64,000 nt of DNA from Zingiber officinale. Lineage: Eukaryota; Streptophyta; Magnoliopsida; Zingiberales; Zingiberaceae. Within the stretch, counting starts at the first letter, position 1; each line of letters starts with the position of its first letter. A program made the translations under genes and the position numbers. The DNA is taken from positions 10,997,705 through 11,061,704 of the forward strand of contig NC_055987.1 of assembly GCF_018446385.1 (NCBI RefSeq). Direction: 5' to 3'. The notes beneath the pieces are model-generated. The model had not been told where the DNA came from, ran no database searches, and saw only the letters and a program-made list of their open reading frames with translations. Shown here piece by piece: positions 47,017-59,000 of this stretch.

Positions 47017-47637
47017 TAGGGTTGTAAACAAGCCGAGCTGAGTCAAATTTTGGGGTGTTCAAGCTTGTTTGATAAGATAACCGAGCCGAGCCGAGCTTAA
47101 AATGAACCAAGCTTTTAAAATGAGTGTTCAAGCTTGGCTTGGTTTATTTTTTATGAGCTTGAGCTTGTTTGAAGCTTGGCTCGAGCTTGGTTTGTTTAGA
47201 TGTTATCAAGCTCTTAATTCAAGCTTAGCTTGAGCTTGGTTCGAGCTTGGCTTGAGCTTGGTTCGTTTAGATGTTATCAAGCTCTCAATTCAAGCTTGTT
47301 TGATTGTTTGAAGCTTTTAATTGTTTGATTGGTTATTAAGATTGATAATTTAAATTTATTTATTTATTTTATTTTATTTATTTATTTATTTAGGATATTG
47401 AAAAGAATTTTATTAATAAATATGGTTCGTGAACATTGTTTACGAACGTTGTTCACGAATGTTGTTCACGAACGTTAACGAGCTGAACACATGTGTTCAA
47501 GCTTGTTTGTTTAGCTTAACGAGCTGTTCAAGCTTGTTTGTTTAATTAATCTTATGTATATTGAACGAACATAAACAAGTTCTTACCAAGCCGAACACCA
47601 AGCTTGTTCACGAACGCTTAGTTCATTTACAGCCCTA
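47017..47637. mobile_element. hAT-type MITE between convergent genes
   Basis: TAGGGTTGTAAA and TTTACAGCCCTA are inverted termini with an 8-bp target duplication GGTATCAG on both sides (47009-47016, 47638-47645). Inside are many copies of AAGCTTG and GAGCTTGG, and of GTTCACGAACGTT. It lies 176 bp after the kinase stop and may be transcribed as part of its 3' end. A decayed relative is at 15336-15885. Confidence 0.92.
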
Positions 47638-47645
47638 GGTATCAG

Positions 47646-48270
47646 GTAATGACCACATGGTTCTTCTCCCGTTTTTACTCTATCTCCAACCTTGATACAC
47701 TAGGTTCGTCAATCACTGATGGATCAGCACCATGTAGTGTTGATCTCCATATTGTAGTTGTACATCCAGTAAACGGATGATAGTATATCTAATGTGTTTC
47801 CATCTACGATAGGAATAAAGGTCAACTGTAGATGAAAACCTCACATATTGTATATCATCAGTGTATCTGTTCTCAACCAGTTATAGTTGTGAAGTGAAAG
47901 TTCATTTAGAAAATTGTGTCAATATATTTTTTTTTTGTAAAATGTTGACACGTCTACGTTTGCTTCAAATGCTTTGTTGGTTTATTTGTTATTTGCAGCT
48001 AACACAAAAACAAAAAGCCCAACAATATTCAAACAAACATGTTTATTTATCCACTCTTCTTCGATTTGATATTTCACCCCATTTACAATTGAATACAAAT
48101 CCCATTAAGAGAAGTAAGTCATTTACATACTAACGGGCAATATGCTTATGAAAAGGGGAACAACATAACCAATTAATCACTGATTTTGCTTGATGTTATA
48201 TACCGATATGATCAAGTCTCTGCAAGTGTTAGCTTATATATCACTCTTTAACATTCTTGGAGTCTCCCAT
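47646..48270. other. Spacer between the 3' ends of the kinase and bHLH genes
   Basis: No gene is seen. It probably holds the 3' UTR and polyadenylation region of the minus-strand bHLH gene. Confidence 0.45.
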
Positions 48271-49385
48271 TTATTTCTCTTGCAGTGGAGAAATCTTTAG
48301 ATCAAGTCCTATGTTGACCCCATTGTAAGCTATTGGAGCATACATCCATAGCTCATCCGAGCTCAAGAGCTGCAATATGATCATACTTGGCAGTAAGAGA
48401 AGGGATAGTTGAAGTGTTAACTCATAATTTTGAGAAGCATGTTCTTCTAGTTGTTAGTTTTGGTTCTACTTACTTTGATTTGTAGCTGCAAAAACTTCAC
48501 ATAGTCGACAGCTTCCTCCAACATTGTGCTAATGTCAACCTGTTAGATCACATCATTTAGATTACCAGTTTTACTTTCATCGATATATATATTTTTATAT
48601 ATAGTTGAAAATCAGTCATCTGAAGCTTACTTTAGTTCCATTAGGAACCAGGCTTTGTAAGATTTTCAGTCTCTCATTGATTCTTTCCCTCCTTTTCTGT
48701 ACACAAGATACAGAAATTGGCATTAGAACATGCCCCAAATAATATCGATAGGTGCATCAGGAGAAAATGTTACCCTCGCATATATACTCTGGGGATTACT
48801 TGATGGTTCTTCTTGATCCTCTGTGATATAGCTGCAGGAGTCGATAGAATTATCGGTCTTATCGCGGCCTTCCTGAACAAAATTCATAGTCCTCTTCTGG
48901 CCTCTCTTAGAAGTTACACTCTTTTTCATCTGCATTTTTGTACTTACATTCGGAGAAACTTGAGCCTTGCCTGACCTCTCTGACGAGATATCAACCATGT
49001 GTTTTCTCGTAGTCTTTGGCATTTGATCACCAAGAGGAACAGGAACGATCTGTGGTAGATTCACGCAGGAGAACTCCTCGATCTCATTGCTACTGGCATC
49101 AGCATTAATGAAATGAGCCAAATCTTCAAATGCAGAGGTAGAAGAAATTGCCGGCTCAGGAATTTGGCATCCCTCCATGGAACAATGCATGGAAGGCATC
49201 GCAGGAATTGCATCTGATTCATTCAGACAACTATAGCCATCGTAGCCAAATTGAGGAGCAAAGAAACCTCCATCTGACCAAGGCACAAGTGGCAGCCTAA
49301 AGCTCGGGTCATGCCGATGATCTTGCTCGAAGAGCTGCTCCACTATTTCAGGCACCTCCTCTCCATACGATCCCTCCATTTCCAT
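48271..49385 (-). CDS. bHLH transcription factor, RSL (ROOT HAIR DEFECTIVE SIX-LIKE) class
   Basis: Four exons on the minus strand: 49385-48774, 48696-48631, 48539-48474 and 48369-48271, encoding 280 residues with frame kept throughout. The bHLH spans about 203-250: basic region [10 protein letters not shown] (205-214), loop LVPNGTKVD, helix 2 [20 protein letters not shown]. It continues into [17 protein letters not shown], which together with NPQSIYAR just before the basic region marks the RSL family (class II, RSL2/RSL4-like). The H/E/R DNA-contact pattern is R-E-R-R type. These nuclear factors bind E-box or root-hair elements and drive root hair growth. The N-terminal 200 residues are acidic and serine-rich. 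In-frame sequence upstream of 49385 lacks an ATG, which fixes the start. It converges with the kinase gene. Confidence 0.92.
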
Positions 49386-49610
49386 CGACCTGAGAGATGA
49401 GTAGTTTGTGCTGGGGGAGAATGTGGTTCCGGCATTTATACAAGTAGGTGAAGGGCATGCTACAATTGAGGTGGAGATTGACCTAATGAAGAATTTTGTT
49501 ACTAATTCGATGATTAGGGAAGTCACAAATGAGTGGAAAATGAAGGATTAAGAGCTGGTGCATGAAGAGGAGGATGGTGGTTCTTTGAATGGAGTTAGGT
49601 GCAGGTTTTG

Positions 49611-49618
49611 TTTATATA
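49611..49618 (-). promoter_or_regulatory. TATA box of the bHLH gene
   Basis: TATATAAA on the minus strand lies about 230 bp before the ATG at 49385, a plausible position if the leader is about 200 bases long. Confidence 0.6.
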
Positions 49619-49983
49619 TTATAATAGAGATGTAAGACGAGAAAGAGGTGAGCATGATCATGGGGAGAGGGATAGATTCCAAGAGCTGGAATGTGTGAGT
49701 TTTTGCTCATCCTAATTATCAACAGCTATGGTATGATTTTCTCTTCTCCTTCTCTCTTTTTTAATTTTTTTTTTCATCTAGGATTTGGATCAATAATTCT
49801 CAGTGATTTACGGATTATAACATGAATACTTCAATTCTAATTATAGTCACATTGACCATTTATCTCTCAACACTTGCTAACATTATATTATAGTAACACT
49901 TTGATTTTGATCAACATTTGATAATATTATGGTGTAGACAACATCATAAACAGTTTATTTTTATCATTACTGGTTAATATTAT
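49619..49983. other. Upstream region of the bHLH gene
   Basis: AT-rich promoter-proximal DNA with no recognised feature, ending at a gypsy solo LTR. Confidence 0.4.
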
Positions 49984-50754
49984 TGATCTTGTCCGATAAT
50001 CGAGGTAACGAAAGCTGGGGACGTGGTATTTTGATTGACCGTATGTTGACTCCTTGAGACCCTGCAACCACAGCTACGTCAGTATCGAGACAGGGGAAGA
50101 GGTCCCCTGCGATGACCCTCCGACGTTCAAGTCAGTCACCAGCGATGTGTGGAAGCAGAGCAAAGTAACGAATAGTAGCAACAACAGTAGATTATCGCAT
50201 ACCTCTACTGAAGCTTGGACCCCCTTTATATAGGGTTCCTGTAGCACGTGCATGCTTCCCTAAGGTGTGCTCGTTTCTCGAAATTTTTCTTGAAAAGATG
50301 TATCAGTAAAGTGTTTCTAACACAATACTTTAACAAGTTGAGCATATATTTGAAGTGACAGTGGAAGCTTCTGCCGTACGATCTTCTGTCTGAATCAACC
50401 GCCGACCATGCCGCCTATCAGCGCATATGCTCCCAAAAAGATAATATCCAGCTAGCAGTGCCTTTTACTGGGTCGAGTGGGATAGCCGCTCTACTCGGAT
50501 GAGTGTGTTATCTGACTGAGCGGGGACGCCACTCGACCGTGCTCTTGCATATACCTAGCAATCTTTCTAAGCGTCGGAATCTCAGAACCTCGTCGAGCTG
50601 CTATGATTTCGGATCGGATCTTCCTTATCCCGATCGGGCGAACGTGCTACCCGATCGGCTATGGTGAGTGTGCGACTGCCTTGACTGGTCCGACCATGAC
50701 ATTGACCTCCATCATGGTAACGGGATGGGACCTTCCCCCCTTATCACCGCTTCA
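49984..50754 (-). mobile_element. Gypsy solo LTR
   Basis: TGATCTTGTCC to CGCTTCA (771 bp) follows the LTR at 1217-2045 in order of motifs (GGGGACGTGG, CGATGACCCTCCGACG, GAAGCAGAG, TATATAGGGTTCC). It is flanked by ATTAT and ATTGT, a slightly changed 5-bp target duplication. No internal sequence is left. It is about 600 bp upstream of the bHLH gene. Confidence 0.8.
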
Positions 50755-53240
50755 ATTGTATTGTAATAACAATAAGATTATAGCTATTACAATTATTATT
50801 ATTATTATTATTTAACAGCATTAATAAAAAAGTAAGAATACTTTTAAAAAGTAAATTATATTTTAATAATAAATAAATAAAATATCTGTTTTTGCTCATG
50901 TTCTTTTAAAAGGGATTATTTTATAAAAATCACAGCTGCAAGGTCTTGTTACTGGAACTTTTTCAGCCAAGCGTATTTGTATTAATTTTTTTTTTTAAAA
51001 AAAAATTAATTCAAGAAATCCGCGGAACGTGGCATGGAACCCACACTACATCCACAGATAAATATTCCTGTCGAGTCAAACCACGATATCGATTCCCTTG
51101 TTTACTTGGGAGGGTAGATTTACGGCTCAACGACCATTAAGGCTCGGTGTATCTGGTGTAGAAAATACATGTATCAGTACTTTGATATTCAATTTTTAAT
51201 GAAAATCCATGTTTGAATGAATCAATTTTAGTGAAAATACTTGTTATATTCCAATAATGTATTTTATTTATTTATACTGTGACGATAATCATCAACTAAA
51301 TACACACAAACACATTCACATTCCACTAACATTTGATTTTTTTTTATCAAAAAATTTCTTAATTTGCTTTTGGGTGGTAAAAATATTCCAATATTGCTAA
51401 TTTTTTCCCAAGGTTTTTTATCTAAATTTTTACTTGAAAAGGTGCAAAATAATAATCACTATACGAATCGTACATAGAACAAGAAATATATATATATTCA
51501 AGTAATGTGTATTATACTAAGTGGGAGTAGTTGAATGAATACATTCAACCGACACAACTAAGACTTTGAGTGTGATAGATGACCTAGAAAGGAAAGTCGA
51601 GAGAGATTTAATTTATTTGAAGAAGCACAATACATCTCGGCGTGGAAGACTTTTTTTTTTAAAAAATAAAAAATTTAAGTGTAAATTTTAAACAAACTAA
51701 ATAAAAAATAATGCAATTTCAAGTCGATCCATACTTATCGTCCAAAATAATACTACAAATTGGTATTCATTGCTAATTAGAACAAGGGCAGGAAAGTAAT
51801 CATGTGGAAAACATATGCTCAAGTGCTACCATTAATTATTTGAACACTTAACAAGTTGACTTTAACTTTAAGCTGCCTCTTAATTAAAACCAGAATTAAT
51901 TCCACTCTTAAAATACCACATGAACAATAAAATAAAAGAGTGCGTGCAAAAACATGGATGGATATTGCTAAAATAAACATATGTTATTTTAGTTATTTTG
52001 CCACATTATTATTAATCTTTGTACGGTATTGCCATATTGGTGAGGAACATTTTTGGACAAGGTGCAAATAGAGCATTTAGTGTGTTCTTAATGATTGAAT
52101 GAGCTATGTCTTTGTTGAATGAAATAAGAATACAAGATATTAATAATTTGCTACTTGTAATCACAAGGATGAAGGGCATTACAAATATGAGTTTAATGTT
52201 TTTGTTTATTTATATTATTAAATTTATTAAGCTTGTCTGTTAGATTTTTTTTTTTTATAATGAACAACTAAGGAAGAAGTTCATTCTCACATTTTTCAAG
52301 TGATTCTAGTGAATAAGTAACATATAACATATCTTCGGAAAAGAAAGCCTAGGGACATCAGAAAGGGTTAACGATAATCAAACGAGAAATCTTTAACGTA
52401 CATTATTGCAACCGGCGATCCACAAGAACTCCTGATGAGCTAAATTCAAATTCCGGGGTGGATCGTCATTCGATGATAACCGTGCTCAAGTCTTGGTTCA
52501 GAACCATATCATCACGATCGCAGATTGAGCTTCGGAATCTCTTTTTGGTGATCGTCGTTGGATTTCGTAAAACATTAAGGCGGAACGGCTTCTGACTTCG
52601 ATCCCTACCGTCATTATGGCCGGTGAAAAACTAGTTTCCTTATCTGTAATTTCTGAGTCAATACAGGCCATTTCATTATCATGTAAAAATTTTCAAAATA
52701 GCATCAGCATAGCATACTTAAAGACAAAGAACAAGATTTAGATGATATGGATTACAAATACTATGATGCATCGAATACTAGTCCAGGTTAAGGTATGATT
52801 CCCTGCTCGCTCGCACTACCATAACTATTTTGCTAAAAAGCTGTTAGGGCATGTCAAAAGACCAACATGCATGGATACACTCATCTGACTGACTAAGCCG
52901 GCAAAATGTTTCAAAATGTGAACCGCATAACCATTTTGCTTGCACGACCATAACTAATGATCGAGGTGGACACAAATTTTTCTTTATATGAGAACTGCAA
53001 ACCAAGAATCTAGTGTAAACCATGTGCCTTTTCCCCTTGTGAATGTGTTGGCCATGGATCCTTAAGAAATTGAATCAAAAGAAACTACCACCTTTGCATT
53101 GTTTATAGCAAGATCCATTTTTCAAAAAGGTAAAAAACTTGTAAGGGTCTTGGTAAATTAGTTTAACTGATCCCATCGACTAGAATGTAAATCTGAGTAA
53201 TGCAGCAAAAACCATTATACACGAAATTGCATACCAACCT
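50755..53240. other. Gene-poor AT-rich stretch
   Basis: No gene is recognised. There is an (ATT)n run at about 50788-50812, a degraded segment at 50990-51150 and another at 52330-52640 with higher GC that could be old transposon pieces. The end near 53000-53240 is probably the 3' UTR of the minus-strand membrane-protein gene. Confidence 0.45.
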
Positions 53241-55721
53241 TCAATAGTTCTCGGCGACTGTTCTAGAAGGGTAAAGTCTTAGAAGAAAAGTTGCTAAAGA
53301 CCACAAGCAAATGACGCCGAGGATCTGGAAAACAGCTAGCATGGAAATCAATGCACTACTTCGTTCCATTGCTGAGTTTGTTGATGAATCTTTCATTAAG
53401 AACAATAACCTTTCCACAAAATGTGCTCCCTTGTTCAACTGATATAGTCTATATACCTGTTAGGGATGAACATCTTTAAAAATGCATCAGATAAAAGCGG
53501 GGGGAAAAAATTCTAAGTTGATACCTCAAAGATTATTGGCAATGCAGGCCAACAAGATGAATTACAATTTGCTAGGTGTATCTCAAATGCATATTGTGCA
53601 GCACATCCCAATAGAAATGGAGTGATTGCGACAATAGCAGGAAGACCAATAACAGGCCATATAACATAGGCAGCAAGAAGAGGAGCAAACACCTTGAAAC
53701 CCATTGTGAAGAAGGCAAAGGAAAGGTAGCCTCTAAGGCCTGTTATAAGGCTCCACCTTTTTGAGCTGAAGTCAAGGTATGGAAGTTGAACATGATCCGC
53801 TATTGACAAGAATGCAGCAAGCCCAGCATAGAATATGAACTCTGAAGATAATGATGCAATGATTTCTGTGGAGAGAATTTATAGTTACCAGATGAAACGG
53901 GATGAAAATTCAGACATCAGATGTTCAAAGTTTACAAAAATAAAATGCAAGAAACTCATAACAGAAGAAAACAGCAGAAGAGTTTCTAGTTATCAAATAT
54001 TCTCCAGTAATTTTTCCAAGAAATTACTAGCAAAATTGAACTATCAATCTCGTGACAGCTCGAGTGGTGACAACGCTGAGAAATTTTTAAGAAAGAACTC
54101 AAGGAAAGTGGAGACGAATTGCTCACATTGTTGTGCACATTTTCTAAATCGATCCTCGTGCACATTTACTTGAATTCAAGCAAGGGTTGGCTAAAAGTTT
54201 GCTAAACCGCAGAACTTTATGAATCGACCAAATTTTAATCATTCTCAACCATTTTCACTACATCTATTTCTAATGAAATCTAACTCCTCACTAGGTAATT
54301 TCTTTGAACCTTGAGATTTTCTTTCTAAAACTTCTCTAATGATCTTTATGAGACAATCAATTTCTTCAGTTTGATCAATCAGCCTTGACCAAAACCGATA
54401 CAACTTGGGCAATCCATATCGTATCAGCCGATTTTGACATCTATGTCATTGATCTTATGCAACATTAGTCATAAGTAGGTTAATTAGGTTTCTTATGTTT
54501 AGCAGAATTTTCTTCTATCAGAATAGCTTTTACACATTCAACTTTCTGTTCTGTATCTACCAATATCATAAAAAATGTGCTACAATCTAGTATATTTCTT
54601 ACTTTTTCATTCATCAAAGCTCACTTAATTGATTGTAAATCATACACCAATAGTAACAACAAACAAACAAACTGCAATCCCAACTATTTGGGGTAGGCTA
54701 TGAGGATCTCGTCCCACTGTTGGACTCCAACTAAGGTCACATTGCTACAAATTTCCAAATTTAAAGTTTTTAAGTCAATTAAAATTATTTTAAAACAATT
54801 TCGGTTGTAAGTTTAGTCATCGGTTTTATTTGACTTCTTATGTTTCATCATAGGTTTTGTACAACTAAGCATAAGCACTGTAACAAAATCACAATATCCA
54901 TCCTCATAATCATCATCATTAAGCTTGTCCCAACTATATTAGCGAAACATTCCCTATTGTAAGATCATCCATGTTATGTACCGGCCAAGAGCAATAAATA
55001 CCTGCAAGAATCTCATCTCCAAGAACCGACTCAATGAATGCGCTGAGAAAAAATTGGGGAAAGACGAGAGATGATATCAAAGCTAGAGGACCCAAAACCC
55101 ACACAATTGTTCCTGTGCCATCCTTGAATGGAGAAGCAATCAGCTTCCTCTCTTCCAACATCTGGTGAGTCAATCCGCAGAACGAAACAGACCCTGACTT
55201 CCCACGACGGGAATCGATATTTCCCTGTGTGTAAGAATCAGACTGCAGGATCGAGGAAGATCCCCTCACGCTGCCAACCATGGAGGAAATGTCCTCCATG
55301 ACCGGCCCATCGTTGGAATTCTCTAAATCAGGCAAGTAGGCGAAGACTTTGCTCGTCCTAATTGATCGACCTTGCGGAAATCCACACAAAGCGACGTCAA
55401 AATCACTTTTTTTTTTTTATAAGTGATGGATCAACGAGGCTACAAAGTTTACCTCCAGGTACGTTGATGAAGCGAAAGCTACAATTCTTCCGTCGAAGCA
55501 CATCGAGTGGACGCTGCAAGCAAAAGTTTGAGCGGGGAAGACTAGGGTTAAGAGGGTTTTGGTTTCTCCGAGTTGCAGCGGAAAAGAGAGCTTACTGCAG
55601 CACAGGGAGTGAGCAGGATTCGGCGACGGGAGCCGGACGAATGCCGAGTGGAAAGAAAGGGAACGGAGAGATGAAGGCGGCGGCAGGGAGCACAACAAAC
55701 GGCCGGCATCAGCGTCGTCAT
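53241..55721 (-). CDS. Predicted plastid multi-pass membrane protein, function unknown
   Basis: Five minus-strand exons: 55721-55596, 55513-55453, 55370-55002, 53841-53525 and 53456-53241, encoding 362 residues. The start at 55721 is chosen because only this frame splices cleanly through exons 2 and 3. The first 60 residues are rich in R, S and A and low in acidic residues, like a chloroplast transit peptide. Residues 63-148 are soluble. Hydrophobic segments follow at about 149-175, 187-200, 222-245, 246-275 and 325-350. Between them are conserved-looking blocks such as YLDFSSKRWSLITGLRGYLS. I believe it belongs to a plant family represented by Arabidopsis At1g48460, from memory only; no reaction is known to me. 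Exon 3's acceptor is a CAAG and an A run lies in intron 2, so that junction is the least certain. It is divergent from the peptidase gene. Confidence 0.82.
54647..54740. repeat. SINE-like short repeat in intron 3
   Basis: AACAAACAAACAAACTGC followed by AATCCCAACTATTTGGGGTA and GGCTATGAGGATC resembles a motif found in many plant introns and thought to come from old SINEs. Borders are not defined. Confidence 0.35.
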
Positions 55722-56007
55722 TGCTTCCAGAAGCAGCTCTTCTTCTAATACCTAAAACCTTCTATCTATCGTCACCAGAAATCAAAAGGTGGCAAATGGG
55801 GCGGCTCGATCCAAATTAGGGCTCCAAGGATGCATTAAAATTTATATTTTTAATAATTTTAACAATAATTAAAAAAATACACATTCAGTTAAAAAAAAAT
55901 GTAGGTACCGTATCCCCTGTATTTATAGATACATGGCAGATTCGCAGTGACGTCGTACTTGTTAATCCGTCGGGGCGAATCGGCCCGATCCAAATTAGGG
56001 CGTAGCA
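55722..56007. promoter_or_regulatory. Shared divergent promoter region
   Basis: Only 286 bp separate the two start codons. TATTTATAG at about 55919-55927 could act as a TATA-like box for the plus-strand gene, and TGACGTCG (about 55949-55956) is a bZIP-type core. A 20-bp near-repeat, CGGCYCGATCCAAATTAGGG, lies at 55802 and 55981, near each gene's leader. Confidence 0.6.
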
Positions 56008-59000
56008 ATGGCGATCCGGAAGCTCCTCGCGCTCTCTCGCCGTCCTCTCCTCCTGTCCGGCCGATCTGCATCCACTGCTGCGGCTCTCGCTTCCCACGAT
56101 GCTGCCGAGCTCTCCTCCTCGCCGGCTAGACCCCCCGTGATGTCCTACGATCGCATCGCACAAGCCGTTAGATCCAAGATCCAGCGCGTCGACGATCCCG
56201 ACCCCCGCTTCCTCCGTTACGCCTCGCCACACCCTGCTCTCGCCGATCACACATCCATCCTCGCTGTCCCGGAGACCCGCGTCACCACACTCCCCAACGG
56301 CCTCCGGATCGCCACGGAGTCCACACTCGCCGCTCGTACCGCTACCGTCGGGGTGTGGATCGATGCTGGAAGCCGATTTGAGACGGAGGACACGAACGGA
56401 ACCGCCCATTTCCTGGAACATATGATCTTCAAGGGCACCGAGTCTCGGACGGTGCGGCAGCTGGAGGAGGAGATTGAGAACATGGGCGGGCATCTGAATG
56501 CTTACACTACTAGGGAGCAGACAACCTATTATGCGAAGGTGTTGGATACGGATGTACCCAAGGCGCTTGAAATCCTTGCGGACATACTGCAGAATTCACG
56601 CTTTCATGAGAAACAAATTGAGAGGGAGCGGAATGTTATTCTCAGAGAGATGGAAGAGGTATAGCCAAAACCTAGCGTCTTTTACCTGCTCTGTGGTAAA
56701 AAAAAACACACTTTTGCATAGTATCGACGCCAAAGTTATTTATGGTTCTTTGTTACTTATATTAGAAAATATAAATTATGGTGAAATAACTTTTCTAGTT
56801 TGGTACATATTACTTATAACTAATTTGGTCAATTTCTGTTAGGATGAGAGAAGAAAAAATTATCAGATGTTGTTGGTCTGAGTTGATAATTTGTATCATC
56901 CTTGAACCTGATTAAATTACATAGCTTTTTCAAATTCTATATTCTTGTTTTTATTTACTATCGTTATCATTTTAAAATACGAATGACTTTGTATGATAAA
57001 ACACTTTTAATAAGTTGACCTACCAAAAATGTGGCAGTTAGACAGCTAGGCAGTATCAAGCACAGCATGTCTAGGACTATTAGGAAATTTTGAGAAGAAC
57101 GGACAGAACTTAATATCATATTGTCAATTGGAATTTATGTATTTTTAACTGAAATAAGTTATTTCCAATTTCCCATATGTAACTTTGCAATTAGTGTGAA
57201 TTATATATCTAAAACTGAAGCAAGTCTTTCTGTCTGTGTCCTCAATAAAGTGTGTGTGTGTGTGTGTGTGTATTTTGATCATCTCTTTATGCTTGTAATG
57301 TTCTAATAGCTGTTGCAGAATCATATTATTATCAAATGTTCTATAAGTATTTTTTTGGGTTTTCTTTGTTCCTTTCTGTAAGAAAAATGTTGTTTCAAAT
57401 TCTCTTTTTACCATAATTTACAACTGCCAAATGCTAGCTGAAGTTCTCATATTGTTTCATTTTAATGTCTCTCTCTTCAAGTCTTTTTTTTAATAATTTT
57501 TTTTCATAGATATCGTCAATGAAACCTTTGAATATTATTGAATGTTGCTCCTTATAATAATTAATTTTCTGTTATTTTCATCTAGGTGGAGGGACAAACT
57601 GAAGAAGTTATTTTTGACCATTTGCATGCGACTGCCTTCCAATACACTTCACTGGGAAGAACAATCCTTGGGCCTGTCAAAAACATTAAGACAATTACTA
57701 AAGAGCACCTTAAGAACTACATTTCATCTCATTACACTGGCCCAAGAATGGTTTGTTCTTCATTAGGCCAGACTAAATTAATATCACTATTTTTATGATC
57801 ATTGTATTGGCCAAATCCATGTGTTGGCTGAATTTACATTTAATGAGCAGCAGATGTTTCTGTCTATATGTAGGTTATCTCAGCTGCTGGTGCTATTAAG
57901 CACGAGGATATAGTTGAGCAGGTCAAAAAGTTGTTCATGAAACTGTCAAGTAATCCTACCACAGCGGCCCAGTTGATTGAGAAGGAACCAGCTATCTTCA
58001 CTGGCTCTGAGGTGGGAAAGTTCAATTTAAGATATTAGATATTATCCTCTTCTATTCACTAGTCATTAATTGATTTTTTTTCTTAATTATTCAATTATCT
58101 CACTTCCAGGTTAGGATAATAGATGATGATATTCCACTTGCAAAATTTGCGGTTGCATTTAATGGGGCATCTTGGACAGATCCAGACTCCATTGCTTTAA
58201 TGGTTATGCAATCTATGTTAGGTTCTTGGAATAAGAATACTTGTGGTGGAAAGCACATGGGGTGAATTTCTAACCTTTGGTTCAATGCTATTCTATTTGA
58301 GTTTTATGCTTCAGTTTGTGCTGATTGCTTACTGCAATTTTATGCAGTTCAGAGTTGGCCCAAAGGATTGCTATCAATGATATTGCTGAAAGCATGATGG
58401 CTTTTAATACAAACTACAAAGATACTGGTCTCTTTGGCGTTTATGCTGTTGCTAAGGTTTATAATTCATCTACCATCAAATTTTAATCTATTATGATATT
58501 TTTTTTGTTGCATCGTCAACCATGATTCGCCATTTTAGCTTATGATCAACTTTTTTTATATGTCTCGTTGTTATCAATGACTAAAAAATTTAAATTTCAT
58601 AATTTACATATCGTTAACTATGTTGACTATCTTTTCAAGTGTTTTTTAACTGAAGCATTTGAAGCAGTACCAGTTCTGATTTAGAGAGTTTTTTTCCTCT
58701 ATGAATGGCCTTTTATTTCAATTTTCAAAATGTTATAAACACTAAATATTAACAAAAGTTTGACAAAAAAATTTTTTTGTGTTGTTTTATATTGTCAAAG
58801 CAAGGTTTTGATAGATGCACATTAGAGTTTATAAAGATTGGGCAAGTGACTGTCTTGCTATTTGTAGATGTTTGTTTTTGCTAAATAAATTTCAGAAAAG
58901 AGAGAAGAATAAAATATTATACAAGGCCAAAGATCTGGTGGAAACAATGGTAGCTTAAGAGAGCATGGCAAGTTACACTTTATACCTACTGATGAACTGT

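Noticed and set aside
55417-55698. Alternative first exon for the membrane-protein gene (start at 55698)
   Set aside because: That frame runs into a stop and cannot be spliced to exon 3 in frame with a normal intron, whereas the 55721 start joins exons 2 and 3 cleanly.
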